From contig JADKCC010000059.1 in the NCBI GenBank assembly GCA_016714785.1, positions 1-64,000 of the forward strand: a stretch of DNA of 64,000 nt. Direction: 5' to 3'. This document shows, piece by piece, positions 39,056 through 47,473 of the stretch. The notes beneath the pieces are model-generated. The model was not told the DNA's origin. It saw only the letters and a list, made by a program, of their open reading frames with translations, and did no database searches. Each line of letters begins with the position of its first letter. Positions within the stretch are counted from its first letter, which is position 1. The position numbers were made by a program, and so were the translations under genes. This DNA is from Saprospiraceae bacterium. Its GTDB lineage: Bacteria; Bacteroidota; Bacteroidia; Chitinophagales; Saprospiraceae.

Positions 39056-39277
39056 TACTTTGTAAACTTAGTATTTTTAAAAATTCAAGTCTAAAAAAGG
39101 TGTTTCTCAGCCGCTTAAGCTTCTTACCAATGATATAGAATTAGAGTTTAAGTGGGAGTGCGCAAGGGAGTTTGGCAAAACCGAACTCCCTTGCTCTCCC
39201 ACATTTTGTCTTCAAACATCGTCATTGGTATTTGCCTTGGCCGTGAGAAAACTCATTTAATTCAAATATTACAAAGA
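39056..39277 (+). repeat. MITE-like interspersed repeat, copy C, with hairpin
   Basis: The left end (ACTTTGTAAACTTAGTATTT, GTCTAAAAAAGGTG, CTCAGCCGC) and right end (GTGAGAAAACTCATTTAATT, ACAAAG) match copies A and B. The centre has GTGGGAG...CAAGGGAGTTTGG facing CCGAACTCCCTTG...CTCCCAC, a diverged version of the copy A hairpin. The rest of the 38867-39438 spacer shows nothing else. Confidence 0.78.
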
Positions 39278-39438
39278 AGAACTAAGTTCAAAAGTAATGC
39301 TTCACAAAAAACTATGCTATTATAAAAAAACCAAGTCATTGATTATCATCATATTTGAAATTTTACTTATTTTTAAAACACTTATTTTTAAAATAGTTAT
39401 ATACTCCGAACCTTCTATTTGTACTAAAATTTCATATA

Positions 39439-40348
39439 TTAAAAATCTCCATAAAACACCTGAAAACAAGGAAGTTGCAAATCATTACGCCAAAGATCCA
39501 CCACTTGGTTTCTATCGTCTAAGACCAATTCTACATAATATTTCCCTTCTATGTGATTAGCAAATATTTCCTTTTTTAATAATGGCATCTTTCCTGAAAT
39601 CTCCTGCTGCTCTCATGATCAACTTATCGTAGGCGATACCATATCGCTCCAACCAAGTCATCGTCTGTGGCTTAAACGTATCTTCTCTGCCCGATGCCAA
39701 AATAATCTTATATCCCAACTGATGGTAATTTTTGACCATGTTGACTACAGGAATGTTGGGTAGATCTTCATCACACCTCGACGCATCAAAAGGACTACGG
39801 CCATTCATCAGACATAATGTTCCGTCCAGATCGCAGATGATGGCTTTGGGTAGGGATGGGTCTTGGGTACGATACTTTGGATGTTTTTTATCGTGTTTTG
39901 TACCAACATTGTTATCTTTTAAAACATGCTGCCGATTCATCCTATTTATAACATCTTCACCAACCCTTTTATCTCTGGACTTATCTCTATCCAGACATTC
40001 ATCGAGTGATACATTCATCTCTTTTATCTCTACCTGGACTTGTTGGTTGTGGTCAGTATTAAATTTCCTTACCACATTTTTGATCCTTTCCACAGGTCTG
40101 TCACTAAGATTGGTATCATCTACGATCACATGTTTACCGTCCAAAAGCGCTTCTACCAACATTAAGTCTCTTACTTTCTCAATAAATTTTTCGTTATGAT
40201 TTGTATGATGATTGTTGTCCAACATCACTCTGAGTTCGTCTTTATTGAGACGTTTGTATGTTCCTGGATTTTCATCCAAAAGTTTTCGTGCATAAGTGGA
40301 CTTCCCACTTGCTGGCAATCCACGAAGTATTATTACTTTTTTACTCAT
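39439..40348 (-). pseudogene. T4 PseT-like polynucleotide kinase/3'-phosphatase (Pnkp), one frameshift near the end
   Basis: T4-type Pnkp heals broken RNA ends: it removes 2',3'-cyclic or 3' phosphate and adds a 5' phosphate so a ligase can seal. The N-terminal kinase has the P-loop IILRGLPASGKSTYARKLL and KHVIVDDTNLSDRP. The C-terminal HAD phosphatase has AIICDLDGTLCLMNGR and KIILASGREDTF. The frame is broken at an A6 run (39572-39577 on the plus strand as T6). One A fewer gives AIIKKEIFANHIEGKYY, LDDRNQVVDLWRND and CFQVFYGDF, ending at 39439, a 302-aa protein that matches the 301 aa of T4 Pnk. It starts 1 nt after the ligase stop. Confidence 0.88.
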
Positions 40349-40349
40349 T

Positions 40350-41389
40350 TTATTCTTCTATTTCAATATTCCTAAATGGCCTTTCAAACTTCGGCTTCAA
40401 CAATTTCCAGATGATGGCATCGTATGCTCTTTTTTCATACATCTTAAATAATATAGCAGGATATTGACACGTCTGAAAATAAAAAGCGATTGCCTTACGG
40501 TCTTCTAGTTCTTTGTATTCGGCTTTTGCTTCTGTTTCTATTTTTCGATAGGCTTCCCAAAATTCATCAATCGTCGCACGTACCCAATTATAAAACTCAT
40601 CCGGTACTTTATCCAACAATTCGTCCATAGATTGATTATCTCGCAGATGCTCCCAAATGGTTTTGGAAGAAACCTGAGTGATAATTCTGTGCAAGCGTAC
40701 ATACTCAGCAAACTTTACTTTGACCCGGAATCCATTGTCGAATCTTTATGATGAATCCTTCCTTTTTCATCCATTTGTATTACTAGGATAGCATCGAGAT
40801 CATTCAATCCATCATATCTTTTTACTACAGGAAAACCTACGTCTGTCAAAGGGGTTTCTACTCCCGTTGCTATATCTACGATAGCCAATAATACCAACTC
40901 TTCTTTATGACCATAATCTATGACGATGCGATTTTCTGGATAAATAATTTCGAACAAATAGGTTTTAGTCTTGTCTAGCTGTTCGATACTTTTGGCATAT
41001 TTATCATATAAAAGTTCTGTGGCCTTTGTGGCTTGTTCGCTCATAAAGGATCCACGGCTAGCAATGTATGGGCGATCATTCCACCAATACAAAATACCCA
41101 AAGAGCCATCCATTTTATCATACACTTCAAAGGGCAGCGACGGAATCTGTTGATTAGGGACTTCACCATAATTAAAGAACTTAGTAAACGGTCTTGCCAC
41201 GATCGTATAATTTTCATCCAATATCAATCCACGACAAAGCATTGTCACCTCATTCCACATATATTCATACTGCGTTTTGGCCGTATAGTTGTAAATATAC
41301 AGCGGTCGCTCCGGATGTTTGGTCATTCTGACATAACCAGAAGAGATCATTTCTTCTAATGTTTCGATGGTGAATGGAAGGTTTGTCAT
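40350..41389 (-). pseudogene. T4 RnlA-type (Rnl1 family) RNA ligase, frameshifted
   Basis: Rnl1 seals 3'-OH and 5'-phosphate RNA ends with ATP. The adenylation motif KMDGSLG is in FEVYDKMDGSLGILYWW, followed by RPYIASRGSF, ETYLFE-like KTYLFEIIYPENRIVIDY, and motif V GFRVKVKFAEYV in the restored frame. Breaks at 40735-40765 (an A-run gain, GAAAAAGG, and one extra base) split the last 115 aa (SSKTIWEHLRDNQSMDELLD) from the rest. I choose ATG 41389 (MTNLPFTIETLEEMIS), 3 nt after the preceding stop; an ATG at 41416 lies inside the preceding gene. Ligase then Pnkp is the T4 RNA-repair pair. Confidence 0.85.
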
Positions 41390-41392
41390 ATT

Positions 41393-42298
41393 ATTTAATA
41401 GTATATTCTTCTCCACGAATTATACTAATCAAAGAATTGATGATAAATTTTTCATCTTCTGGTAAATTATTAAAAATACCAATACTTTCAGGAAAAATTT
41501 AACATATTATACTATAAATTTAATATTTAATGAACTCAAAATTAACAATTGAAGCCCTGTTAACCCTACATTATAACCTTCTAAAAACATCTGGCCAAAT
41601 TGAACCACGCTTACCGAAGATGGGTGTGCATACAAAGATAAATGAGTATAAATTCCTTTCATTTGATTTTGTTTAAATTGGATTATATTTGCTGCTTCTT
41701 GCCATGATAAAGGAATTACTTTATCGTCTTTAAACAGAAACTTATACTCTTTGCTTCTAATTAAGTGATCAATAGCTTCCGGATTTTTTATTTTACTATA
41801 AATATTTGAACTTTTTATCTTCTCTATTTGACTTTTTATCATTTTTAATTCTTGTTCTTGTTTAATTTGATTTTCTGGAGATAATAAGATATCTTTAAAA
41901 ATTTGTCTGTATAAAAATCCAGATATATCCCATAAATCATAAACTAATGTTTTAATTTCTTGAGAAAGATGAAAAGTAAATACATTATGAAACATTACAA
42001 CAGTCTCAAAAACATTTCTAACCACAACACCAATAACCGTGGGGTCAATAATCTCTTGTAATTTATTATTAATATAAATACCTTTTGCCGAAGTTATAAT
42101 ATGTGCATTTTTCGACATAATCATTTGACATATTAAATTAGCGTTATTTTTATAAACATCACCTCTGACTGATGGACCAATTTGTGATGACAACTCATAT
42201 AGCACTTTATTAATTAAAGTTAATTGTAATATCTTTTCTTCTACTGTTGGAGCGACAATTCTAGTGATTAATTCTTTAATATTTTGTTCTTTGTTCAT
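41393..42298 (-). pseudogene. Unknown DUF5677/HEPN-like protein, first gene of the RNA-repair operon
   Basis: The first 263 aa are open from ATG 42298 to a stop at 41507. The same strand then continues in another frame with FFPESIGIFNNLPEDEKFII and ends GEEYTIK with a stop at 41393, so the gene is probably about 300 aa with one frameshift and a stop. It is helical, with VVRNVFETVVMFHNVF early and THLSLYAHPSSVSVV late, the layout of DUF5677-type proteins (HEPN-like), but I am not sure. It is tightly followed by the ligase and preceded by a promoter-operator shared with two other units. Confidence 0.55.
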
Positions 42299-42329
42299 TG
42301 GTTAATATTTTTATATTTTATTAATGATG

Positions 42330-42366
42330 CAAAGGTAAAGCCATAGTACGCAATCTTTTTGCGTAC
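42330..42366 (-). promoter_or_regulatory. Promoter-operator 1 (DUF5677-like/ligase/Pnkp operon)
   Basis: A perfect inverted repeat GTACGCAA-TCTTT-TTGCGTAC (42346-42366) lies exactly 8 nt upstream, on the minus strand, of TACCTTTG (42330-42337), a TAnnTTTG -7 box. The first start codon is 32 nt beyond the box. The same arrangement occurs at 44448-44484 and 47388-47424. TTG inside the repeat is only 13 nt from the box, closer than the usual -33 spacing. Confidence 0.75.
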
Positions 42367-42412
42367 ATAAATAATTATTATATTTTTCACAAAAATAAAA
42401 TTTTAGTGTATT

Positions 42413-42883
42413 TCAAGTTTTTTTTTTATAAATGACATAACTCTGCTCAATAAAGCTTCTGTCATCTGTATCAAATGGTCTCCATTCGGGAGACCTGCCA
42501 TCTTTATATGACGCTGAATATTCTGAATCACTGATGCAATCGAAAAACTTTTCTTCTAAATCCAAAATAATATCATTAATATCTGACGTATGTGGAAATA
42601 ATATTCTATTTATTGATAACCCATTTTGCTCTTTACCATTAATTGTAGGAAAAAAGGAATTGTTATCTGGTAAGATATTCTTAGTTAAAATAATAGTTCC
42701 GAGATCAGGACAGATTGTCATACTAACTTCAAAATGACTTCTTTTAACGATTTCCTTAATTAACTCTTCAACTGAAAACAATGAATCATTAAAATTTTTA
42801 TATGAACCTATAATAAATGGAATTGTAAAACCACGTCGTCCTTTTTTCTGCCATTCCAACAAGAGTATCTCCCAAAATTTCAT
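42413..42883 (-). CDS. Hypothetical 156-aa protein
   Basis: The frame overlaps the HEPN-like gene's stop by 4 nt, so the two are likely coupled. It reads KKGRRGFTIPFIIGSYKNFN early, RILFPHTSDINDIILDLEE in the middle, and a C-terminal YSASYKDGRSPEWRPFDTDD. I recognise no family. It is followed by the promoter-operator of the next unit. Confidence 0.55.
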   Translation of the reverse strand: MKFWEILLLEWQKKGRRGFTIPFIIGSYKNFNDSLFSVEELIKEIVKRSHFEVSMTICPDLGTIILTKNILPDNNSFFPTINGKEQNGLSINRILFPHTSDINDIILDLEEKFFDCISDSEYSASYKDGRSPEWRPFDTDDRSFIEQSYVIYKKKT

Positions 42884-44166
42884 AGCCTTGTAAATTCTTT
42901 CAATCTTTCTGATAAAGGTAAATCAAATTCTAAGGCCTTTATCATTACTAACTCAATGTACGCTGTAACCAAATCATAAACTAGATAAATTTCATCTCTC
43001 TCAATTTTAAAATATTTGCCGTCTATATTACCGTGAACAAATTCATTTCTTACTTTTACAATTGTCATTGGCCCATCAACTAAAGTTCCTTTCGAAAAAT
43101 ATTTATTTTTAATTTTATCATATTTGTAGGGAAGAATAGAATTAATTCCAAAATTACTCAATAGCAACCGTATTTTGTTTTCTGAAGCAATATCAGATGC
43201 ATCCCTTCCAATTAAATAAACATTTTTATTTTTAATTAAATGATTATACATTAACTCAAGGCATGATTGCCCTAAAATGATTCCTATTTCGTGTTGAACC
43301 TGAAGTATCGAAATTTCTGAATACCACTCGATAATCTTTTTTAAAAAATGCCTTTCAGAATCTACTTTCCACATTTTCGAAAAGTTACAGTAGGATAAGT
43401 TTAATGAGGCACCTTCTATTTTTAAATTGAATTTATTCGATGGGTAAATATAACGAGCTACGTAAGGCTAAAATAATATTTATAGTTAGTATTTGGGACT
43501 TCAATACAAAAAGAAGATGTCCATCGGCCAAAAATAAAGCTAAGGTAATAGTTCAATGATTGAGTTTCAACAATTAATTTTTCAAATGAAATAGTTCTCT
43601 TATAATTTAATAGACATCTTGCGTTTATAAAAGTACCACCCTTATTTTTAAGCATTAACTTGATTTCATCACTTTTTTGATCTAGATCTAAATAAAAGTT
43701 AAAATCTTTTGTGGTTATTGAAAGTCTATTTCTTGTAAAACCACGATCTTTTTTTGTTGCAACACCAATAAACACATTTACATTTGGCAAATCGAAATAT
43801 GCTTCTTTTAGTTTTATTGGCTTTTCGCCAAATTCTATACTTTTAATTAAAAAATGAGAACCCTTATCATTAAGCTCCCAAAACCTTCCTTCAAAATACT
43901 TTTCTCCATTTATAGAAAAATATAAAATCTTCTCTGAATTACCAAGATGAAATAGACCATTGCAATTGTTAATTATCAAAATTGTACTGAAAATATGGCT
44001 CCCATTTTAATACTATTGTGGAATCCTCGTGTTTCTGAACGATTTCATCTAATTTTAAATAAATTAGACCCTTATGAATTATTAATTCTTGACTCGGATT
44101 ATCCATCTTATGTGACGTTTCAAGCGTATCTGGCAATTGTTTTAATAAATTCTCCCATTCGTCCAT
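42880..44166 (-). pseudogene. HEPN-like protein in three frame pieces
   Basis: Three collinear frames (43969-44166, 43458-43979, 42880-43374) read as one protein of about 430 aa. MDEWENLLKQLPDTLE starts it, IINNCNGLFHLGNSEKILYF continues after a break in a T4 run, and KFNLKIEGASLNLSYCNF bridges to MWKVDSERHFLKK. The last third is helical with KVRNEFVHGNIDG, an R-x4-H motif of the HEPN RNase superfamily, followed by a long helix (LVTAYIELVMIKALEF). HEPN proteins of this sort are common in toxin and phage-defence loci. No close family is recognised for the N-terminal part. Confidence 0.55.
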
Positions 44167-44226
44167 AAATAATTATTTATTTTCAATTTGTTTAAATAAT
44201 GTGCAATTTAGTTAATATTTAGAAAT

Positions 44227-44423
44227 TTAAAAAACAATACACCATTTAGAGAACTCGCTCCCATTCTCTTCTAATAATCGTCCAACAAATTTATGACTCT
44301 TTACTTTAGGAATTGGGTAATTACTTAAATTTTGATCTATTTCGTTTATCAAAATATCTCCAAGATCTTGACGTTTTTTTGAGACTCTAGGTCAGACAAT
44401 ATATCTAGTATTTTCGTTTTCAT
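44227..44423 (-). pseudogene. Small 65-aa protein, one A-run frameshift
   Basis: ATG at 44423 starts MKTKILDILSDLESQ. The frame breaks in an A7 run; one more A gives KKRQDLGDILINEIDQNL, PIPKVKSHKFVGRLLEENGS and ends FSKWCIVF at 44227. It sits directly behind promoter-operator 2 and 61 nt ahead of the HEPN-like gene, the place and size of an antitoxin. That role is inference only. Confidence 0.45.
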
Positions 44424-44447
44424 GCTCTCATTTTATTATTAATGATG

Positions 44448-44484
44448 CAAAGATAAGAATGGTGTGTGCAATGTTTTTGCGTAG
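44448..44484 (-). promoter_or_regulatory. Promoter-operator 2 (small protein/HEPN unit)
   Basis: GTGTGCAA-TGTTT-TTGCGTAG (44464-44484), an imperfect copy of the operator, lies 8 nt upstream of TATCTTTG (44448-44455) on the minus strand. The geometry is identical to operators 1 and 3. The small gene's ATG is 25 nt beyond the box. Confidence 0.7.
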
Positions 44485-44668
44485 GAGAATTATTTTTCTT
44501 GCAAATTTATGGGATTTGGCAGATTTAAGTTAGTTAAGAAAAAAAATTGGGCAATGAGCAGAAGGAGCTAGAAAAAGGTATTTAAATAATGACCCTTTAT
44601 CAGAACATGTAAAATATTGAAAAATTACTAGGTAAAATGAAAACAATAATAATTTACAGTTAGAACAT

Positions 44669-45302
44669 CACTTACATATACTTGTATAATCATTAAGCAT
44701 TTTAATAAAATCTTCAGTTTTGTATTTTTCTTTTTTGACTTTATCTTCCATTTCTGGACATGTATCTTCCAAACTTTTTAAAAATAAGCTCCTCATATTT
44801 TTATCAAAAGCATTGAATGGATCTGAATAGCCTTCACCTTTTTCATAAACATGAACTATAAAATCATTGTGTCTTAATTTTATGTAACCGTGAAATACTT
44901 GCCACGACCTGATATTTCCTCCCCATGAGAAACCTCTGCTGATGGTGAAAGATAAGCAATTACCCTTTCAGTTGCATGAATTTCGTAAGCCCAAATAGGA
45001 TCTTTATAAACCTTAGGCTTCTTACCGAAGGCATAGCCTGCCGCTTTATATTTTTTATAAATGAATGTTTCATTCGACTCAGAATCGTATAGTCCTATTT
45101 CTTTTAATCCACTTGATTTTATTTTTTTTTGGTTTATCAATGCCAAGTTTAAAGGTGATCTTACTATCCATACCATTAAACATCTCAACCAAACATTCAG
45201 TTTTTATATCCTTATTATCAATGATATACCCATTATAAAAATAGCAAATAAAGAATCTTGGAAAAAAATATTAAAAGCACATATTAAAAGTATTGTTTTC
45301 AT
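44669..45302 (-). pseudogene. Secreted protein of about 200 aa, frameshifted
   Basis: ATG 45302 starts a signal-like segment (MKTILLICAFNIFFQDSLFA). The mature part is spread over frames: GYIIDNKDIKTECLVEMF, KITFKLGIDKPKKNKIKW (break in a T9/A9 run at 45122-45130), GLYDSESNETFIYKKYKAAG, HATERVIAYLSPSAEVSHG, then after a break near 44885 LRHNDFIVHVYEKGEGYSD and KMLNDYTSICK. It lies between the HEPN unit and the slipin/tRNA-like unit on the same strand. No family recognised. Confidence 0.5.
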
Positions 45303-45471
45303 TATTCGAAAATTTCTAATTTGGATTAAAATACAAAGATACAAAATTCCTTTTTAAAATAAATCCTGTTTATTTAAAAAAAACTACAATGATTAATTGT
45401 TACATCTACAAGGCTAATTCCATGTAACCAAATAAAAATAAAAATAAATGGTTTGTTTCCGTGGCAAATAG

Positions 45472-45670
45472 CAATCCGAACGGGATTCGAACCCGTATCT
45501 CCGCCTTTCGGCGGATAGTAAGGCTGTAAATACGCTTCCCTACTGACACTCTTGTGATGTTCGGTGCAACTGTAAATTCTACCTATTTGTCCGCGTAGGT
45601 CAGACAGGAATATCCTTACACTCCATGGTTGAGCATTTTACCACAGCTTTTCCTTTTAAGCTACCGGATC
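45472..45670 (-). ncRNA. tRNA-like structured RNA with a long insert, downstream of slipin
   Basis: Read on the minus strand: acceptor 5' strand GATCCGG (45670-45664), T8-A9, a D-arm GCTT-AAAAGGAA-AAGC with the GG pair, about 130 nt of other sequence, then a T-arm ACGGG-TTCGAAT-CCCGT (45496-45480), the acceptor 3' strand TCGGATT (45479-45473) and a discriminator G. All seven acceptor pairs can form (two G:U). The insert has CCGCC-GAAA-GGCGG, a GNRA hairpin, and a long-range GTAAGG/CCTTAC pair. No normal anticodon arm and no encoded CCA are seen. It starts 46 nt after the slipin stop on the same strand. Confidence 0.65.
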
Positions 45671-45716
45671 TTGTAAAAATTGCAGAGACATCTATTAAAA
45701 ATGTCCCTGCATACAA

Positions 45717-46811
45717 TTACTTCACAAATATCTGCTTCAACTGATCTACGATCTGTCCGCTGCCAGACAAGGTGATGTGACTGATTTTGTCAGCGATTTT
45801 CTCCACGTATTCCATCTCTTTGAGTTTGAAAAGCATGGCATTGTCTTCCATCAATTTTGCGGTATTGAGCAAGCTACGTGTAGAAGCGGTTTCTTCACGG
45901 CGTGTGATGATATTGGCTTGTGCACGTTTTTCGGCGATCAATACTTGGTTCATGATGTCGCGGATATCACCTGGCAAGATGATGTCTTTTAGACCACAAG
46001 ATTTTACTTCCACACCAAGGTCAGTGGCTTTCGTTACTACATCGTTTAAGACAAATTCTGACAGATTTTCTTTGGTTTCCATCAATTCGTCAAAGGTCAA
46101 TTTACCCACATACTCACGGATTGCCAATTGCATGATGACATAGAGCTGTTTTTCAAACTCTTTGTTTTCTACCAATGCTTTGATGATGTCTGTCACTTTG
46201 TACTGCAAGGTAAAATTCAATCGCAACTGCGCTTTATCTTTGGTCAATATTTCTTGACCTGGGATCTCCATATTGATGAGACGCATATCTGTTTTTAGCA
46301 CTGAAATATCTATCGCGTTTTTCCAGTACATATATGTTCCTGCATCTAGGGTTTGCTTCATTTCACCATCTACAAAAAGAATTCCCTTTTCAAAACTTTC
46401 CAATTTATACGCTCGCACGTAAGTACCAGAAAGATTCATCAATGCTTTTTTGTCGATATCTGATTCTATCTCAATTTTGGCCAAATCTGCCGTTTTAAAT
46501 TGGTAGGTATTGATCTCATTATTCCAGAAAAAATATTTTCCCGGTGTCAAAAGTCGATGATACACCTTGTCTTTGTAAACAAATACCATTTGATTGTCAG
46601 CCACATCTATAAGGATGGTTTTGGCTTCAAATTCCTTATTTATTCTCAGCACTTCTGCATTGATATCCATTGGAAATGGTTTTGCCATGTCATAAATACT
46701 GACTTCTGTCCAAGGCATCATCCAATAAATACCTTGATTTAATACTTGGCTGAGTTCTCCATTTTTGAAGATCAAACCGATACAATTGGTGTTTACAACT
46801 ACTTTTTTCAT
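45717..46811 (-). CDS. Slipin family protein (SPFH/Band-7), RNA-repair-associated type
   Basis: The 364-aa protein has an N-terminal half with repeats like GLIFKNGELSQVLNQGIYWM and FVYKDKVYHRLLTPGKYFFW, then an SPFH/Band-7 domain (DMRLINMEIPGQEILTKDKA, LRLNFTLQYKVTD, DLGVEVKSCGLKDIILPGDI) and a C-terminal coiled coil (AEKRAQANIITRREETASTR). It has no long membrane helix. Comparative genomics has linked such slipins with a tRNA-like RNA in RNA-repair loci, as a scaffold. Here tRNA-like RNA loci lie on both sides. Promoter-operator 3 is about 580 nt upstream and probably drives RNA and slipin together. Confidence 0.85.
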   Translation of the reverse strand: MKKVVVNTNCIGLIFKNGELSQVLNQGIYWMMPWTEVSIYDMAKPFPMDINAEVLRINKEFEAKTILIDVADNQMVFVYKDKVYHRLLTPGKYFFWNNEINTYQFKTADLAKIEIESDIDKKALMNLSGTYVRAYKLESFEKGILFVDGEMKQTLDAGTYMYWKNAIDISVLKTDMRLINMEIPGQEILTKDKAQLRLNFTLQYKVTDIIKALVENKEFEKQLYVIMQLAIREYVGKLTFDELMETKENLSEFVLNDVVTKATDLGVEVKSCGLKDIILPGDIRDIMNQVLIAEKRAQANIITRREETASTRSLLNTAKLMEDNAMLFKLKEMEYVEKIADKISHITLSGSGQIVDQLKQIFVK

Positions 46812-47062
46812 TTTTGAAAATATTTAAAAATTACTACTAAAAAACATACAATTAAAAAATGCACAATCAGAATACATTCGTCCACACATTACGGAATCAT
46901 CGTCAGAGCCATTGTGATCAGCTATCATTTGCGACTTTTATCAATAGATTTTCATCCATTTAATTGGCCATCGTTTATGATTTGCTGACGGAGATTTTTC
47001 GTGCTATGATTTCAAAGTGATGTACAGACTGCCTTGATTATCCTGAGATTCTCTCTGCGGAA

Positions 47063-47254
47063 TGTATTCGTCATGTGCTTGTGTTAAGAAAAAACGGTTT
47101 AAGAATCCGGCTGTTAATCAAAAACCCGTTAAGGAGTTTGATACACAAAGTTTGCTGCTCTACCATCTGAGCTATTCGGCTTTTGACCGAAACGGGAATT
47201 GAACCCATGACCCGCAAATTATGCGCCACTAAACATCTTACTCGTCAGAATACA
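47063..47254 (-). ncRNA. Circularly permuted tRNA-like RNA, upstream of slipin
   Basis: On the minus strand the 3' half comes first: T-arm ATGGG-TTCAATT-CCCGT (47208-47192), acceptor 3' strand TTCGGTC (47191-47185), only AAA, then acceptor 5' strand AGCCGAA (47181-47175), T8-A9 and a textbook D-arm GCTC-AGATGGTA-GAGC (47172-47157). Six of seven acceptor positions pair. An outer 7-bp stem TGTATTC/GAATACA (47254-47248 with 47069-47063) would close the molecule. A second segment at 46870-46879 can pair instead with 47060-47069 over 10 bp. Ends are uncertain. Promoter-operator 3 lies about 130 nt upstream. Confidence 0.65.
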
Positions 47255-47387
47255 ATCATTATTGCACTTTGGAGCTATACAGAAACTCTCAACTATGGAC
47301 TTGTACAGATAGAAAAGCGACTTCTTCGACACATTGCTGTGATATATTTTAAAACAACTTTTTGTTCCTTTATCATCATTGACGATG

Positions 47388-47424
47388 CAAAGGTAAAAGC
47401 ACGGTACGCAGTCTTTTTGCGTAG
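47388..47424 (-). promoter_or_regulatory. Promoter-operator 3 (permuted tRNA-like RNA and slipin)
   Basis: GTACGCAG-TCTTT-TTGCGTAG (47404-47424) lies 8 nt upstream of TACCTTTG (47388-47395) on the minus strand. It matches operators 1 and 2 in sequence and spacing, and the flanking GATGCAAAGGTAA block is also shared. No protein gene starts soon after it; the first feature is the permuted tRNA-like RNA. Confidence 0.75.
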
Positions 47425-47473
47425 TAAAAATTATTTTGTATTTTTGTGAAAATATTTTTAGATCTTTGTTTTT

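Noticed and set aside
39297..39560. Plus-strand open frame of 87 codons
   Set aside because: It lies over the restored C-terminus of Pnkp on the other strand, which reads LDDRNQVVDLWRND there.
45472..45670. tmRNA (ssrA)
   Set aside because: The tRNA-like ends fit, but there is no typical tmRNA 5' end, no tag frame ending in LAA/ALA, and a normal D-arm GG pair is present.
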